This document shows, piece by piece, positions 26,808 through 34,890 of a stretch of 64,000 bases of DNA. Made by a program: the position numbers and the translations under genes. This DNA is from Mucilaginibacter sp. JRF (GTDB lineage: Bacteria; Bacteroidota; Bacteroidia; Sphingobacteriales; Sphingobacteriaceae). The notes below the pieces were generated by a model. That model was not told the origin of the DNA. It saw nothing but the letters and a program-made list of their open reading frames with translations, and did not search any database. The DNA lies in contig NZ_JADFBY010000007.1 in the NCBI RefSeq assembly GCF_015223065.1, positions 1 through 64,000 of the forward strand. Reading direction: 5' to 3'. Within the stretch, counting starts at the first letter, position 1; every line of letters starts with the position of its first letter.

Positions 26808-27101
26808 ATGAATGCGGGCAAACCGATAGCGTTGTTCTTCGATGCGATTAAAAAAGATCCGCGCATCGGGCTCAGTCATATTGGTTTGTTCGCTGTGCTT
26901 GTAGGTTACTGGCAGCAATTGGGATATCCGGAATGGATAAGTGTCTATTCACATGAACTTCTGCCATTGGCGAAGGTGTCCAGTACAACTTTCCATCGAT
27001 GTATCCGGGATCTTTGTGATTTTGGGTACATCGATTACCGGCCCTCATTTAAACGAAACGAGCGAAGTAAGATATTTTTGAAATATGAGGAGGAAAATTG
27101 A
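26808..27101 (+). CDS. Small winged-helix-like protein of mobile elements
   Basis: The 97-residue protein contains KKDPRIGLSHIGLFAVLVGY, VSSTTFHRCIRDLCDFGYID and ends with YRPSFKRNERSKIFLKYEE. The middle has the character of a winged-helix DNA-binding unit, with helix, turn, recognition helix and a wing ending in a basic strand. Similar short proteins sit beside excisionase-like genes in Sphingobacteria mobile elements, as I recall the family. It overlaps the next gene by 4 bases (ATGA), indicating co-translation. Its role is probably regulatory in element transfer or replication, by inference. Confidence 0.65.
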   Translation: MNAGKPIALFFDAIKKDPRIGLSHIGLFAVLVGYWQQLGYPEWISVYSHELLPLAKVSSTTFHRCIRDLCDFGYIDYRPSFKRNERSKIFLKYEEEN

Positions 27102-27379
27102 TGAATAATATAGAAGTGATCTGCATCGAAAGTGAGGCGTTCTATAAACTTTTGGCTATTGTTCTGGAAAGAACCGTCCCCAAGAAGGAGAGTAAATCTG
27201 ATAAATGGATCTCCGGACCGGAAGCCATGCGGTTATTACGCATTAAAAGCAAGACAACCCTACAGAAGCTGAGGGATGAAGGCCGGATTCGGTATAGCCA
27301 GCCTGGTAAGAAAGATATACTCTATGATACGGAATCGATCGAAGCATACCTGGAAGATTTCGTTTACGAGCCGTTTTAG
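27098..27379 (+). CDS. Helix-turn-helix (excisionase-like) protein
   Basis: The 93-residue protein has an N-terminal ~40-residue region. A HTH_17/MerR-like domain follows, with WISGPEAMRLLRIKSKTTLQ as the helix-turn-helix and KLRDEGRIRYSQPGKKDILY as the wing, ending SIEAYLEDF. Such proteins in Bacteroidota integrative elements act as excisionases or as regulators of mobilization genes. It overlaps the upstream gene by 4 bases. About 550 bases without a clear gene follow before the IS630 transposase. Confidence 0.75.
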   Translation: MMNNIEVICIESEAFYKLLAIVLERTVPKKESKSDKWISGPEAMRLLRIKSKTTLQKLRDEGRIRYSQPGKKDILYDTESIEAYLEDFVYEPF

Positions 27380-27926
27380 CCTTAAAAAGACAACCACAGG
27401 AAAGGCTAAATATTTCCTGTGGTTGTCAATCAGGAGTATCAAACCTGTAATTTTAAGTGGCCAAAATGAGCGAATTATATATAACTAAATGCAACTTTGT
27501 CACAAGTTTATAGTGTTGTTTAAAGAGTTGAATCTTGTAATTTCTCCATTTTAATATTTATATAGCTCGTTCCGCATAAACATTATTTTTTAAACGATGT
27601 GCAAAGGAAAGGAGTGCGCCTGAAGGATTTTTTGGAGAAGCGGGGTGTGTTTGAAAAGACATTTGCGACAGTTCTATTATTAATGTTTTCATTTAATTAA
27701 GGATATATAAGTACCCTGGAAACTCCGACCGATTAATAATAAAGTAGTTCGATGAAAGTCCAACAGGGTGCTCCGCAACTCTTTTATCCGCTTAATTAAC
27801 AGATCGTTGGCTAGATGCTCTTACATACGTCCAATAAGTAGAAAATGGATGGATATTACACGATTGATTTGATCCCTTAGGTTTTAATAATGTAAATTTG
27901 TGATGTAATATAATTGTCTGACTGTC
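27380..27926. other. Gene-poor stretch before the IS630 transposase
   Basis: No intact gene is seen. A 33-codon frame from a GTG at 27599 to 27700 reads RKGVRLKDFLEKRGVFEKTF, which faintly resembles the first helix of an XRE-type repressor that has been cut. It is too short to call. The left end of the IS630-type element should lie somewhere between about 27.7 and 27.9 kb, but I could not define its terminal repeat. Confidence 0.35.
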
Positions 27927-29465
27927 ATGTATATATCCCGAAATAAAAAGGACATCATACGGCATCATTACATCAAAGGAGAACTCAATGTGCCGAACAT
28001 AGCGGAGAAGCTTCAACTCCGGGCAGGGACTGTACGTTTCTACTTTAATGAGTTCCGTGTACTGGAAAAGCTCCGGCCGGATAAACTCCACGACTTCGAT
28101 TTCTTTATCGATAAAGAAAAAATATTTGAGACAACCGTCTGGTTCCGGAATTTTGAAAGGATCATACCCGGATTGGTGTTGGCGCAGCCAGGCCCGCTTA
28201 TCGTGGCTGAGCAGATGTACAGAAAGTACCACGAGATCTATCCGGATGAATACAGTAAGCCCCGGTTCTATTATGTTTTAAAGCGCTGGTTCGCCGCTAA
28301 CGTGGATAAAATAAGCAGTGTTAAGCTCAAGGAAAAATTCACCGTAAAGGAATTGCAGATTTTACAGAAGTGGAGAAAAGGTAATGACCGGAGGTTATGG
28401 CAGGTCGCCGTGGTGCTGATGAGTGTGTATCACTATCATTCACTTGGAGATCTTGCCAGTCGCATCGAAACGACTTATGCAACCATGCTAAGATGGATTA
28501 GGGCTTACCAGCGTGGTGGGCTGGAAGCAGTTAACCGACCCGGTAACAAAAAACCTGTGCGCGAAGAACGAAGGCTGGCAATCGAAAAGCGGAGGGATGA
28601 CATTGTGCACATGGTGCGCCAAAGCCCGAAACTGTACGGGATAGATAAAGTTTCCTGGACTTTAACAGATTTGGCCTATGCCTACAGTAAATTCACAGGT
28701 AAAGCTGTCAGTTTCTCTCTGGTAGGTAGTTGCCTGAAAAAACGAGGCATCAAGTTCAAGCGATCCCGGGAAGTGATCGTCAGTAACGATCCGCTGTTCC
28801 GTGAAAAGTTTGATCGGCTGCAGGAAGTGCTTTCCGGTCTTGGAAAAAACGAAAAGTTCTTTTCTATTGATGAATACGGTCCTAAATCTATACGCCCGCA
28901 GGGAGGCCGGCAATATGTACGCAAAGGCGAGCTGCCCGTTTATTATAAAATAGATAAGGGGAAAGGTTTTTTTATATGCACCTGCGCGTTGGAGCTTTCT
29001 ACCAATCAACTGAGTTGGTTTTATTCAACCAAAAAAAACACAGACGAGATCATCAAACTTATAGAAGTGCTTACCCTGCAATATCAGGAGCAGGATCGTT
29101 TATATATGTCATGGGACGCAGCAAGCTGGCATGAATCGCAGCAATTGTCTGACTATCTGAAAGAAGTTAATGATCCGGACTACCGCCTTAAGCTAAGAAC
29201 TCCTGAAATAGTGATCGTGCCTTTGCCGGCAAGAACACCACACCTGAATGTGATCGAATCGGTGTTCAGCGGTATGGCTAAGTCCGTGATCCATAATAGC
29301 GATTATGCGACCGTGGAGCAATGTACTGCCGCGATTGACCGCTATTTCAATAATCGCAATGCTCATTTTCTTAAACACCCCAAGCGGGCGGGCAATAAGA
29401 TATGGGGTAAGGAGAAAGTAAGGCCCGTCTTTGATAAAGCGAATATTTGCCGTAACATCGGTTAG
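27927..29465 (+). mobile_element. IS630-family transposase
   Basis: The 512-residue transposase starts with helix-turn-helix segments (DIIRHHYIKGELNVPNIAEK, and SLGDLASRIETTYATMLRWI). It ends with a DDE domain in which Asp315 (FFSIDEYG), Asp397 (YMSWDAASWH) and Glu444 (HLNVIESVF) can be placed as the catalytic triad. The LPARTPHLNVIESVF block is typical of the IS630/Tc1-mariner group, which inserts at TA. It is longer than most IS630 transposases because of the long N-terminus. The frame is intact, so the enzyme may be functional. A minus-strand gene overlaps its last 4 bases, which suggests a passenger or a close insertion joint. Terminal inverted repeats were not resolved. Confidence 0.88.
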
Positions 29466-30067
29466 CCGGGAAGTACGGAACCAAACTCCGCCAGTAGCTG
29501 TTTTTTCACCGCTGTCATATTGTTCTCTATTTGGATGTATAGTTCTTCATAGTGTGCGCACAAATCCAAAATAGCCGCGTTGTAAGCATGGTGAAGTACC
29601 ACACTCTGTCCGGGTTCTGTAGTCCTGATCTTATTGGCAATATCTGTCACCTCGATAAAAAGCTGTCTGGAGCGGCTGTTCGCACGTCTGATTTGTTCTG
29701 ACTTAAAAGGTATCTGGAAATATATTTCCACCAAATTGTACCGCCAGTTATCAGCGAAGAGCTTCGCTTGGTAGTTTTCCATTCGGTTCATTTCTTTCTT
29801 CATCAGGCTCAGCGTAGCTTGGTCATGCTCGTTTCGCAGGTTGCACCAATAGCTGATTGTTTTACGGACAAGATCCATCATTTCTCCATTGATAAAAAAG
29901 TAGTTCTCGCCAATATCCAGTTTCTTAACACGGTATGCATCCTGCAGATCATTCCTTCGTTTACGCCGTTCATTCAAATGGGCGAATAAGCCTGTCATCA
30001 TTTGGGTGATTAAAGCAGCCGCCAATGCTGACAATGCAGACAAGGCCAACAATAAATCTTTACTCAT
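29462..30067 (-). CDS. Hypothetical single-pass membrane protein
   Basis: The 201-residue protein has one N-terminal helix (LLLALSALSALAAALITQMM). A charged, largely helical region follows (HLNERRKRRNDLQDAYRVKK, NRMENYQAKLFADNWRYNL), consistent with a coiled-coil cytoplasmic body. No catalytic motif is visible. The ATG at 30067 is preferred to one 15 bases upstream because the latter would lie inside a perfect 20-base palindrome. The gene runs against the IS630 transposase and overlaps its stop by 4 bases. Function is unknown. The palindrome directly before its start may control its expression. Confidence 0.6.
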   Translation of the reverse strand: MSKDLLLALSALSALAAALITQMMTGLFAHLNERRKRRNDLQDAYRVKKLDIGENYFFINGEMMDLVRKTISYWCNLRNEHDQATLSLMKKEMNRMENYQAKLFADNWRYNLVEIYFQIPFKSEQIRRANSRSRQLFIEVTDIANKIRTTEPGQSVVLHHAYNAAILDLCAHYEELYIQIENNMTAVKKQLLAEFGSVLPG

Positions 30068-30070
30068 GAT

Positions 30071-30113
30071 CAAAAATAACAATTGCTAATAAAATTAGCA
30101 ATTGTTATTTTTG
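30071..30113. repeat. Perfect 20-base inverted repeat with 3-base loop
   Basis: CAAAAATAACAATTGCTAAT at 30071-30090 is followed by AAA and the exact reverse complement at 30094-30113. Read on the minus strand it forms a long AT-rich hairpin ending 3 bases before the ATG of the membrane-protein gene. Such a structure could block translation initiation, act as an operator, or be a joint left by a mobile element. Confidence 0.9.
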
Positions 30114-30213
30114 ATTGGTGGGAGTATTTATAGTCTATTGGATGTCAGAAAAGTTTTAAGGTTATCAACTCTGTTAAATAAGATGAACCGTTATACTTGA
30201 TGAATCATTCTCA

Positions 30214-30390
30214 TCAGATATTTATATTCTTTAAGCTGTTCCAGTTTAAGATTACTAAAAAGCCGTAAGGTATATCAATATTGGTATCATCTATCCGAGT
30301 TAGTGTAGCGGGATCAATACCCTTTATTTTACAAAACAATTCAATGTTCCCGGTAACCTTGTCAGGTTCGGTAAGTACTTCAATTATCAT
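30214..30390 (-). CDS. Small hypothetical protein (58 aa), uncertain
   Basis: The frame from the ATG at 30390 encodes MIIEVLTEPDKVTGNIELFC with IDPATLTRIDDTNIDIPYGF and ends LKNINI. The composition is protein-like, with an acidic middle and alternating hydrophobic positions, and is not low-complexity. No family is recognised and no strong ribosome-binding site is visible. It lies alone in the decayed part of the island, so it may be a fragment. Confidence 0.35.
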   Translation of the reverse strand: MIIEVLTEPDKVTGNIELFCKIKGIDPATLTRIDDTNIDIPYGFLVILNWNSLKNINI

Positions 30391-30396
30391 AGGCAA

Positions 30397-31187
30397 AAAA
30401 CAGGGTGCATATTAAAGCCACGAAATGCACACCAAAGTTAAAATTATTTAATACCCCTGTTAAATTTAACAGTTTCTATAACCAGCATTTTACCGGATGG
30501 TTTTATAAGTTATGAAGGTGGATCATGTTGGCGAAACTAACATGCCGTTGGCAAGCCCCAACATCATTCAGGTTGATTAGAACCCGTGGTGAAGGTATAC
30601 AACTTTATGAAATGTTCAGCTTGTCACGGACTTTTCGTATAAAATTTCTTGCTAAAATAATAAAGGCGCAACATTCTCGCAATGCTACGCCTCCATCTTA
30701 CTTTGTGAAATTTTATCTCTTTGTTAACACGTTGAAGGTGAATTTGTTTTGCTTGGTAAAAGTCACACCCAGATAACCAAAAACGGATGCGCTTACAATC
30801 AACTGTTTCAAGTGTGAAACATGCTATATTCCTAAAAGTTGTGCTGTTGTTTGATCCTTATTAACTAAAAAAACGCAATCAGAACCCACTCCCGATTGCG
30901 CCAATAAATATTAAACATCCAAGTGCACAATAAACTTGTTAAATATTTTAACGAAAGCGAAAGATAAAGGTTTCGTTACCGGAAATAAAGAGCGCACCAA
31001 GAATCGCCATTCCTGATGCGCAATAAACAAATCAGCGAGCAATTCGAGTGGTTGCAGATATATTTAACGTGTTATTCTTTTGATTGAATTCATCAATAAA
31101 AACAAAGCGCACCTCAATTGTATCCCGATGCGCCATAATTTTATTATCAGGCATACCAGAATCCATTAAAATATGATCAACAGAAAA
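30397..31187. other. Non-coding stretch with four terminator-like hairpins
   Basis: No supportable gene lies here. A frame at 30525-30776 has coding-unlike composition and I do not accept it. The main content is four related GC-rich hairpins at 30665-30691, 30874-30900, 30992-31021 and 31107-31133, listed separately. Confidence 0.5.
30665..31133 (-). repeat. Array of four related hairpins, terminator-like on the minus strand
   Basis: Read on the minus strand, each unit is a GC-rich stem followed by a T-rich tract. Unit 1 (30665-30691) pairs GGCGTAGCATT with AATGTTGCGCC around a 5-base loop. Unit 2 (30874-30900) pairs CGCAATCGGGA with TTCTGATTGCG around GTGGG and is followed by seven Ts. Unit 3 (30992-31021) pairs GCGCATCAGGAAT with ATTCTTGGTGCGC around GGCG. 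Unit 4 (31107-31133) has a 7-base stem GCGCATC/GGTGCGC with a smaller inner stem. Several pairs are G-U. The last three are spaced 115-118 bases apart and share the half GCGCATC or CGCAATC. The compensating changes suggest selection on RNA or single-strand structure. Confidence 0.65.
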
Positions 31188-31458
31188 TCAAATGGTTTGA
31201 AAAATAAGGAGGTGCTTTTCTTGTGCGAATGTTTCATTATCCCGATTGAAAGTATCACTAGACAATTTATCCTTGATGATCCGCAAGAGCATCGTCCCGC
31301 AGCGTAGTAACATTAGGGAACCCAGTCCACATAATCCGATAAAGCTAGCCCCCAGGCCCGTAATTTTTGAACCGACCAACCCTACCAGCTGACTAACAAA
31401 GTACAAAATCAATCCCACGGTCAGGAAAGCACTGTCGTCTTTGCCGTTTGTATTTCAT
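31188..31458 (-). pseudogene. Small membrane-protein gene, probably frameshifted near its start
   Basis: An open frame of 76 residues (from a GTG at 31418) has one long hydrophobic part, LILYFVSQLVGLVGSKITGL and FIGLCGLGSLMLLRCGTMLL, then a charged tail. Upstream, in the same frame, the sequence reads on as NGKDDSAFLTVG but lacks an ATG. The ATG at 31458 lies one base out of frame, next to a 9-base T run on the plus strand. If one base is removed there, the protein would start MNTNGKDDSAFLTVG. The ATG overlaps the stop of an upstream remnant (ATGA), as in an operon. Similar small membrane proteins occur beside mobilization genes, but I cannot name the family. Confidence 0.5.
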
Positions 31459-31760
31459 TTTTTTTTCTGCTGAACCACTAATACGGTAGGCTGGTCACCC
31501 TGTCTAGCCCGCCGGTTACGGCATGCCCCTTGATCTTGCCATAGCGCTTTCCCATATTGTTTTTTTTCCTCGCCCGTCACTATGCCTGGCAACGTTCCAG
31601 TATCGCTGCGGCGCTGTAGTTCTTCCCCCGATTCCTTCCGTTCAGCACCACACGACTCATATGAGCTAAACCAGTCACTTCATAGATCAAGCCCGCTTCA
31701 TTTTGTGCAACAGCACAGAAATCACTTGTCACTCAAGTGATCTTACCATTTAGCCCAATT
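31455..31760 (-). pseudogene. Decayed mobilization-gene tail (relaxase-like?)
   Basis: Two different minus-strand frames hold protein-like text that would join into one C-terminus. One reads NEAGLIYEVTGLAHMSRVVL then NGRNRGKNYSAAAILERCQA and stops. The other continues with GTLPGIVTGEEKKQYGKALW, DQGACRNRRARQGDQPTVLV and ends VQQKKK at 31455. The YSAAAILERC part recalls the tail of relaxase-type proteins in Bacteroidota mobile elements, from memory only. The frame break lies near 31580-31640. No complete gene remains. Confidence 0.4.
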
Positions 31761-32074
31761 TTAATTTCCCCAATACAAAGCCAGGTTGATCGCCGTCCGC
31801 AACCGCTGCTGCGAATCTATCGGCTTCCCTTTTTTTTAAAAAATTCCAGACGCAGGTTCGTCAAAGTCCCCTATCGTTCATGATTAGGTTAGCTCTGCCA
31901 TTTAAGCGGATTTTTAAACAAAGATCAAATTCTTCGGTATCCGGCTCGCTTACAGTTTAAAGTAGGTTCCAGAGCTAATCCTATTTCGTTTTCAACAGGG
32001 CTAAAAATTGTAAAGCGACGTCAAAGAATTAATGTGACCGGGAAATCATTTTAACAACGCCCGATTACTAGTAG
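31761..32074. other. Decayed sequence with no supportable gene
   Basis: All six frames are interrupted. It looks like further remains of the mobilization region on the minus strand, but I cannot identify a product. The Fpg/Nei-like gene on the minus strand ends at 32075. Confidence 0.4.
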
Positions 32075-32848
32075 CTATTCGAAGAGCAATTGACTTGCTG
32101 TATAATACGTCTTACGCTTATTAATCTCAGCTACCAATATATCTTCACCTGACAAGGTTTGTTTTTGTTTAGGCCGGTGTACCTGTAGAAAATCACGCTC
32201 TTTTTCTGTGATCGTATCTGGGAAATGTCGCGCGATGTGGATTTCCGCATTCGTTAACACGTTATGAATAGATTTGGTAAGAACATCAATCTTATCTTCA
32301 GGTATTTTATTTGCCTTAGAAAAAGGCGAAATTTTAGCGTCATAAAGAATTTCATCAACATACGCGTTACCAATTCCGGTAACAGTTTTGCCGTCTGTCA
32401 AAACTGTTTTAATTGGCCTTGAATTTTTAGCCAGTACTTTATTTAGATAATTTTCGGGCATCTTCATCGCATCAGGAATTGAAGATAGCTTAGGGTCGAG
32501 CGTTAGGATAATGGCCTTTTGCCAATCAGTAATGGCTAGTCCCGTACCGTTGGAAAACAACAATTCTGCAATCGTAAACCGGTTGTCGTTGTTGTCCTCG
32601 TACCAATACATGGTGCCGTGCAACATTAAATGAAGACCCAGGCTATGCCCGTTTTCAAAGCCGAAGTGTAATTCTTTTCCGGATCTTTCAATGGCGATCA
32701 ATATTTGCCCTTCTATTGCTTTCTGGATATCTTTTTCAGTATCCTTAAGCCTGCGATTAATAATGATATTGATCCTTGATAATTTCTTGCCAACGATTTT
32801 CTTAACGAGGTTTTGTTTAAAAATATTCAGATCAGGTATTTCCGGCAT
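32075..32848 (-). CDS. Fpg/Nei-family DNA glycosylase lacking the C-terminal zinc finger
   Basis: The 257-residue protein is a formamidopyrimidine-DNA glycosylase/endonuclease VIII-like enzyme, which removes oxidised bases and cuts the abasic site. The N-terminus MPEIPDL keeps Pro2, the nucleophile after Met removal, and Glu3. The helix-two-turn-helix part appears as VTGIGNAYVDEILYDAKISP. Instead of the usual four-cysteine zinc finger, the C-terminus reads HRPKQKQTLSGEDILVAEIN then KRKTYYTASQLLFE with no cysteines. This is a zincless form, in which a beta-hairpin can replace the metal site. It is probably cargo of the island. A conserved small gene lies just upstream on the same strand. Confidence 0.85.
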   Translation of the reverse strand: MPEIPDLNIFKQNLVKKIVGKKLSRINIIINRRLKDTEKDIQKAIEGQILIAIERSGKELHFGFENGHSLGLHLMLHGTMYWYEDNNDNRFTIAELLFSNGTGLAITDWQKAIILTLDPKLSSIPDAMKMPENYLNKVLAKNSRPIKTVLTDGKTVTGIGNAYVDEILYDAKISPFSKANKIPEDKIDVLTKSIHNVLTNAEIHIARHFPDTITEKERDFLQVHRPKQKQTLSGEDILVAEINKRKTYYTASQLLFE

Positions 32849-32876
32849 ATAGCTATATATTATTTGTATTCACTTT

Positions 32877-33092
32877 CTACTCTGAATCCGATTTCTGCAC
32901 CACATCATCCGGCAGTATAACTCCTGATGCCTGTATCCAATTCCAGTCTTCAGTGTGTTCAATAGATGCCATCCATCGGCCATTAAATAAAATATTGTAC
33001 GCGGATTCTTGCATGATGACTTCACAAAGTACCGATTTACCAGCATAGTCAATTACAAAGCAAAAAGAAGGATTTTGATCATCCATATCCAA
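32877..33092 (-). CDS. Conserved small protein of Bacteroidota (71 aa)
   Basis: The 71-residue protein reads FCFVIDYAGKSVLCEVIMQE, then SAYNILFNGRWMASIEHTED and WNWIQASGVILPDDVVQKSD. As I recall it, this is a widely conserved small Bacteroidota protein of unknown function whose members share the core WMASIEH.DDWNWIQASG. It has no signal peptide. It lies 28 bases upstream of the Fpg/Nei-like gene on the same strand and is divergent from the DUF72 gene, so it is probably the first gene of a two-gene unit. Confidence 0.7.
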   Translation of the reverse strand: MDMDDQNPSFCFVIDYAGKSVLCEVIMQESAYNILFNGRWMASIEHTEDWNWIQASGVILPDDVVQKSDSE

Positions 33093-33169
33093 ATATAAGT
33101 TATAATGGTGTACACTTTGCTTTTGAATTATTATGCGGATTTGATCAAATTACTGTTTATTTTGCCTTT

Positions 33170-34081
33170 ATGGAATTTGGTCACGTTGATGAAGCATTGG
33201 ACAGGATTGATTTTACATTGCCACCTGATACAGAACGAACGAAACGAACATTCGGATCGAAAGAACGTCCGGGTGAACTAAATATTTACATTGGTGCATC
33301 CAAATGGGGAGAGAAAAGCTGGAAAGGCAGACTTTATCCTAAATCGCTGCCTGATAATCAGTTCCTCGGTGTGTACAGCCAAAACTTCAACGCAGTAGAG
33401 TTTGGCCCTTCATTTTACACGATTTATAATCCCGAGCAAATAAATAAATGGGCCATACAGGTAGCGGAATCACCGGGTTTTAAGTTTTGTCCAAAGTTCC
33501 CTCAAAGTATTACTCACCTCCGGCGTTTAGCGAATTCGGAACCTCAAACCGCTCAATTTTATCAAAGTTTAAGTGGTTTTGGCAAACACCTCGGTCCGCT
33601 GTTGCTACAACTAGGTGATAATTTTTCTCCGAAAAGCTTCCCCCAACTGAAAACTTATCTTCAATCTTTAGATCCCGCTATCAAAGTTGCTGTTGAAGTC
33701 CGCAACAAAAATTGGTATTACGATAGCTACCATCGCGAGGAGTTATTTCATTTGCTAAATGATCTGGACATTGGTACTGTGATATCCGACACCGCGGGTC
33801 GTCGGGACTGTGTTCATATGGAATTAACTACTACGGATGCCTTTATTCGTTTTGTAGGTAACAACTTAGCGGATACAGATTACAAAAGAATGGATGATTG
33901 GATTGATCGACTAAAACAATGGGTTGATCAGGGACTTACTTCCATTTGGTTTTTTATCCACCAGAATGATGAAAAGCATGTTCCACAAGCCTGCGAATAT
34001 TTTATAAAAAAATTGAATCAGGCACTTCAGCTTTCCATAAAACCACCAAAACTGATCAACGAGGGATATAGTCCCATCTAA
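33170..34081 (+). CDS. DUF72 family protein (YecE-like)
   Basis: The 303-residue cytoplasmic protein belongs to DUF72 (YecE), a TIM-barrel family of unknown reaction. Typical elements are LNIYIGASKWGEKSWKGRLY, FLGVYSQNFNAVEFGPSFYT, SPGFKFCPKFPQSITH, GPLLLQLGDNFSP and VAVEVRNKNWYYDSYHREEL, with DLDIGTVISDTAGRRD near the C-terminal part. The length is normal for Bacteroidota members, which have a longer N-terminus than the E. coli protein. It is divergent from the Fpg and small-protein pair. The family is often found near DNA-metabolism genes, but no function is established. Confidence 0.88.
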   Translation: MEFGHVDEALDRIDFTLPPDTERTKRTFGSKERPGELNIYIGASKWGEKSWKGRLYPKSLPDNQFLGVYSQNFNAVEFGPSFYTIYNPEQINKWAIQVAESPGFKFCPKFPQSITHLRRLANSEPQTAQFYQSLSGFGKHLGPLLLQLGDNFSPKSFPQLKTYLQSLDPAIKVAVEVRNKNWYYDSYHREELFHLLNDLDIGTVISDTAGRRDCVHMELTTTDAFIRFVGNNLADTDYKRMDDWIDRLKQWVDQGLTSIWFFIHQNDEKHVPQACEYFIKKLNQALQLSIKPPKLINEGYSPI

Positions 34082-34890
34082 TCAAGATAAACTCAAAACG
34101 GGAGGAAAATGACCTTTTCGCCGTCATTCATTGAAAAATAAAACTTAAATATAGCGCTATTCAGGGGCTCATATCATCGGGCGTTTCAAAATTCCCTCTC
34201 GCTGTAAGATAGGTTTAATCGACCATACATAGGGTAGCCTACTATAATCTATTAACCTCTTGGGGGTGATAGCGAAGGAGGTATGCTAATTTTCTGATCC
34301 GGCTTTCCTTTACCTTTAGTTTTATCAATGCTAACTCCTTTGAACCTAAATAAATCAGGTATGGGAGTTTGCTAGCAAATATATATTATGCGTTAATAAC
34401 TGTTTCAGACTTAAGTATTAGGCTTTCAAATGATTTGAAAATGATATCTCAAGATTAAGCTACTCCGTAATATTATAAACATATTACATCGCTTGATAAG
34501 TTGCATTTATAATGATGTGCACTGTTGTTTAACTTTTGACAAATGAGAGTTAAATATTTTGAAGATGATGTGATTTGTGTGCTTATCTATTTAAGGATTA
34601 CATTTGAACTATTTTTACTACTAAAAAACTATTTATTTAAGAAATTGGAATAAGTTGTATGGCGCTCATTCTCATTTTTTTAAATAAGTTTTAGTTTATT
34701 AAAATATATATTATCTTAGCATAAACTAAACAACATCCTTATCCAATATGCAAATATCAGCGCTTTTTCTCCAAAGGGTAACCCAGCTCCCGCCAGATTT
34801 TCCAAAAGGTAACTTTCAATCGCCTGTTTCAAATTCCAACGTTTAGAATTAACGTCCTAGAAAACCACACAACCAACAATATCACATTTT
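34082..34890 (+). promoter_or_regulatory. Long AT-rich intergenic region with a candidate promoter before the RHS locus
   Basis: About 810 bases hold no supportable gene. TATCTTAG at 34712-34719 resembles the Bacteroidota -7 element in the same TAnnTTAG form seen elsewhere in the window, with a T-rich block (TTTT at 34689-34692) 19 bases upstream in place of TTTG. If used, the RHS mRNA leader would be about 165 bases. Strong AT content suggests horizontally acquired DNA. Confidence 0.4.

Noticed and set aside
27599..27700. 33-codon frame resembling the first helix of an XRE repressor
   Set aside because: Too short and with no second helix; mentioned only as possible debris.
27720..27790. Possible group II intron remnant (GATGAAAGTCC-like text)
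   Set aside because: Only a short resemblance, with no reverse transcriptase and no domain V-like hairpin.
30525..30776. Plus-strand ORF of 83 codons in the island
   Set aside because: Composition is unlike a protein of this genome, it runs over the first terminator-like hairpin, and no start signal or family is visible.
30665..31133. Hairpin row as a CRISPR array or integron attC sites
   Set aside because: Repeats are degenerate, separated by ~80-190 unique bases and self-complementary; no cas genes, no integron integrase and no attC core sites are seen.
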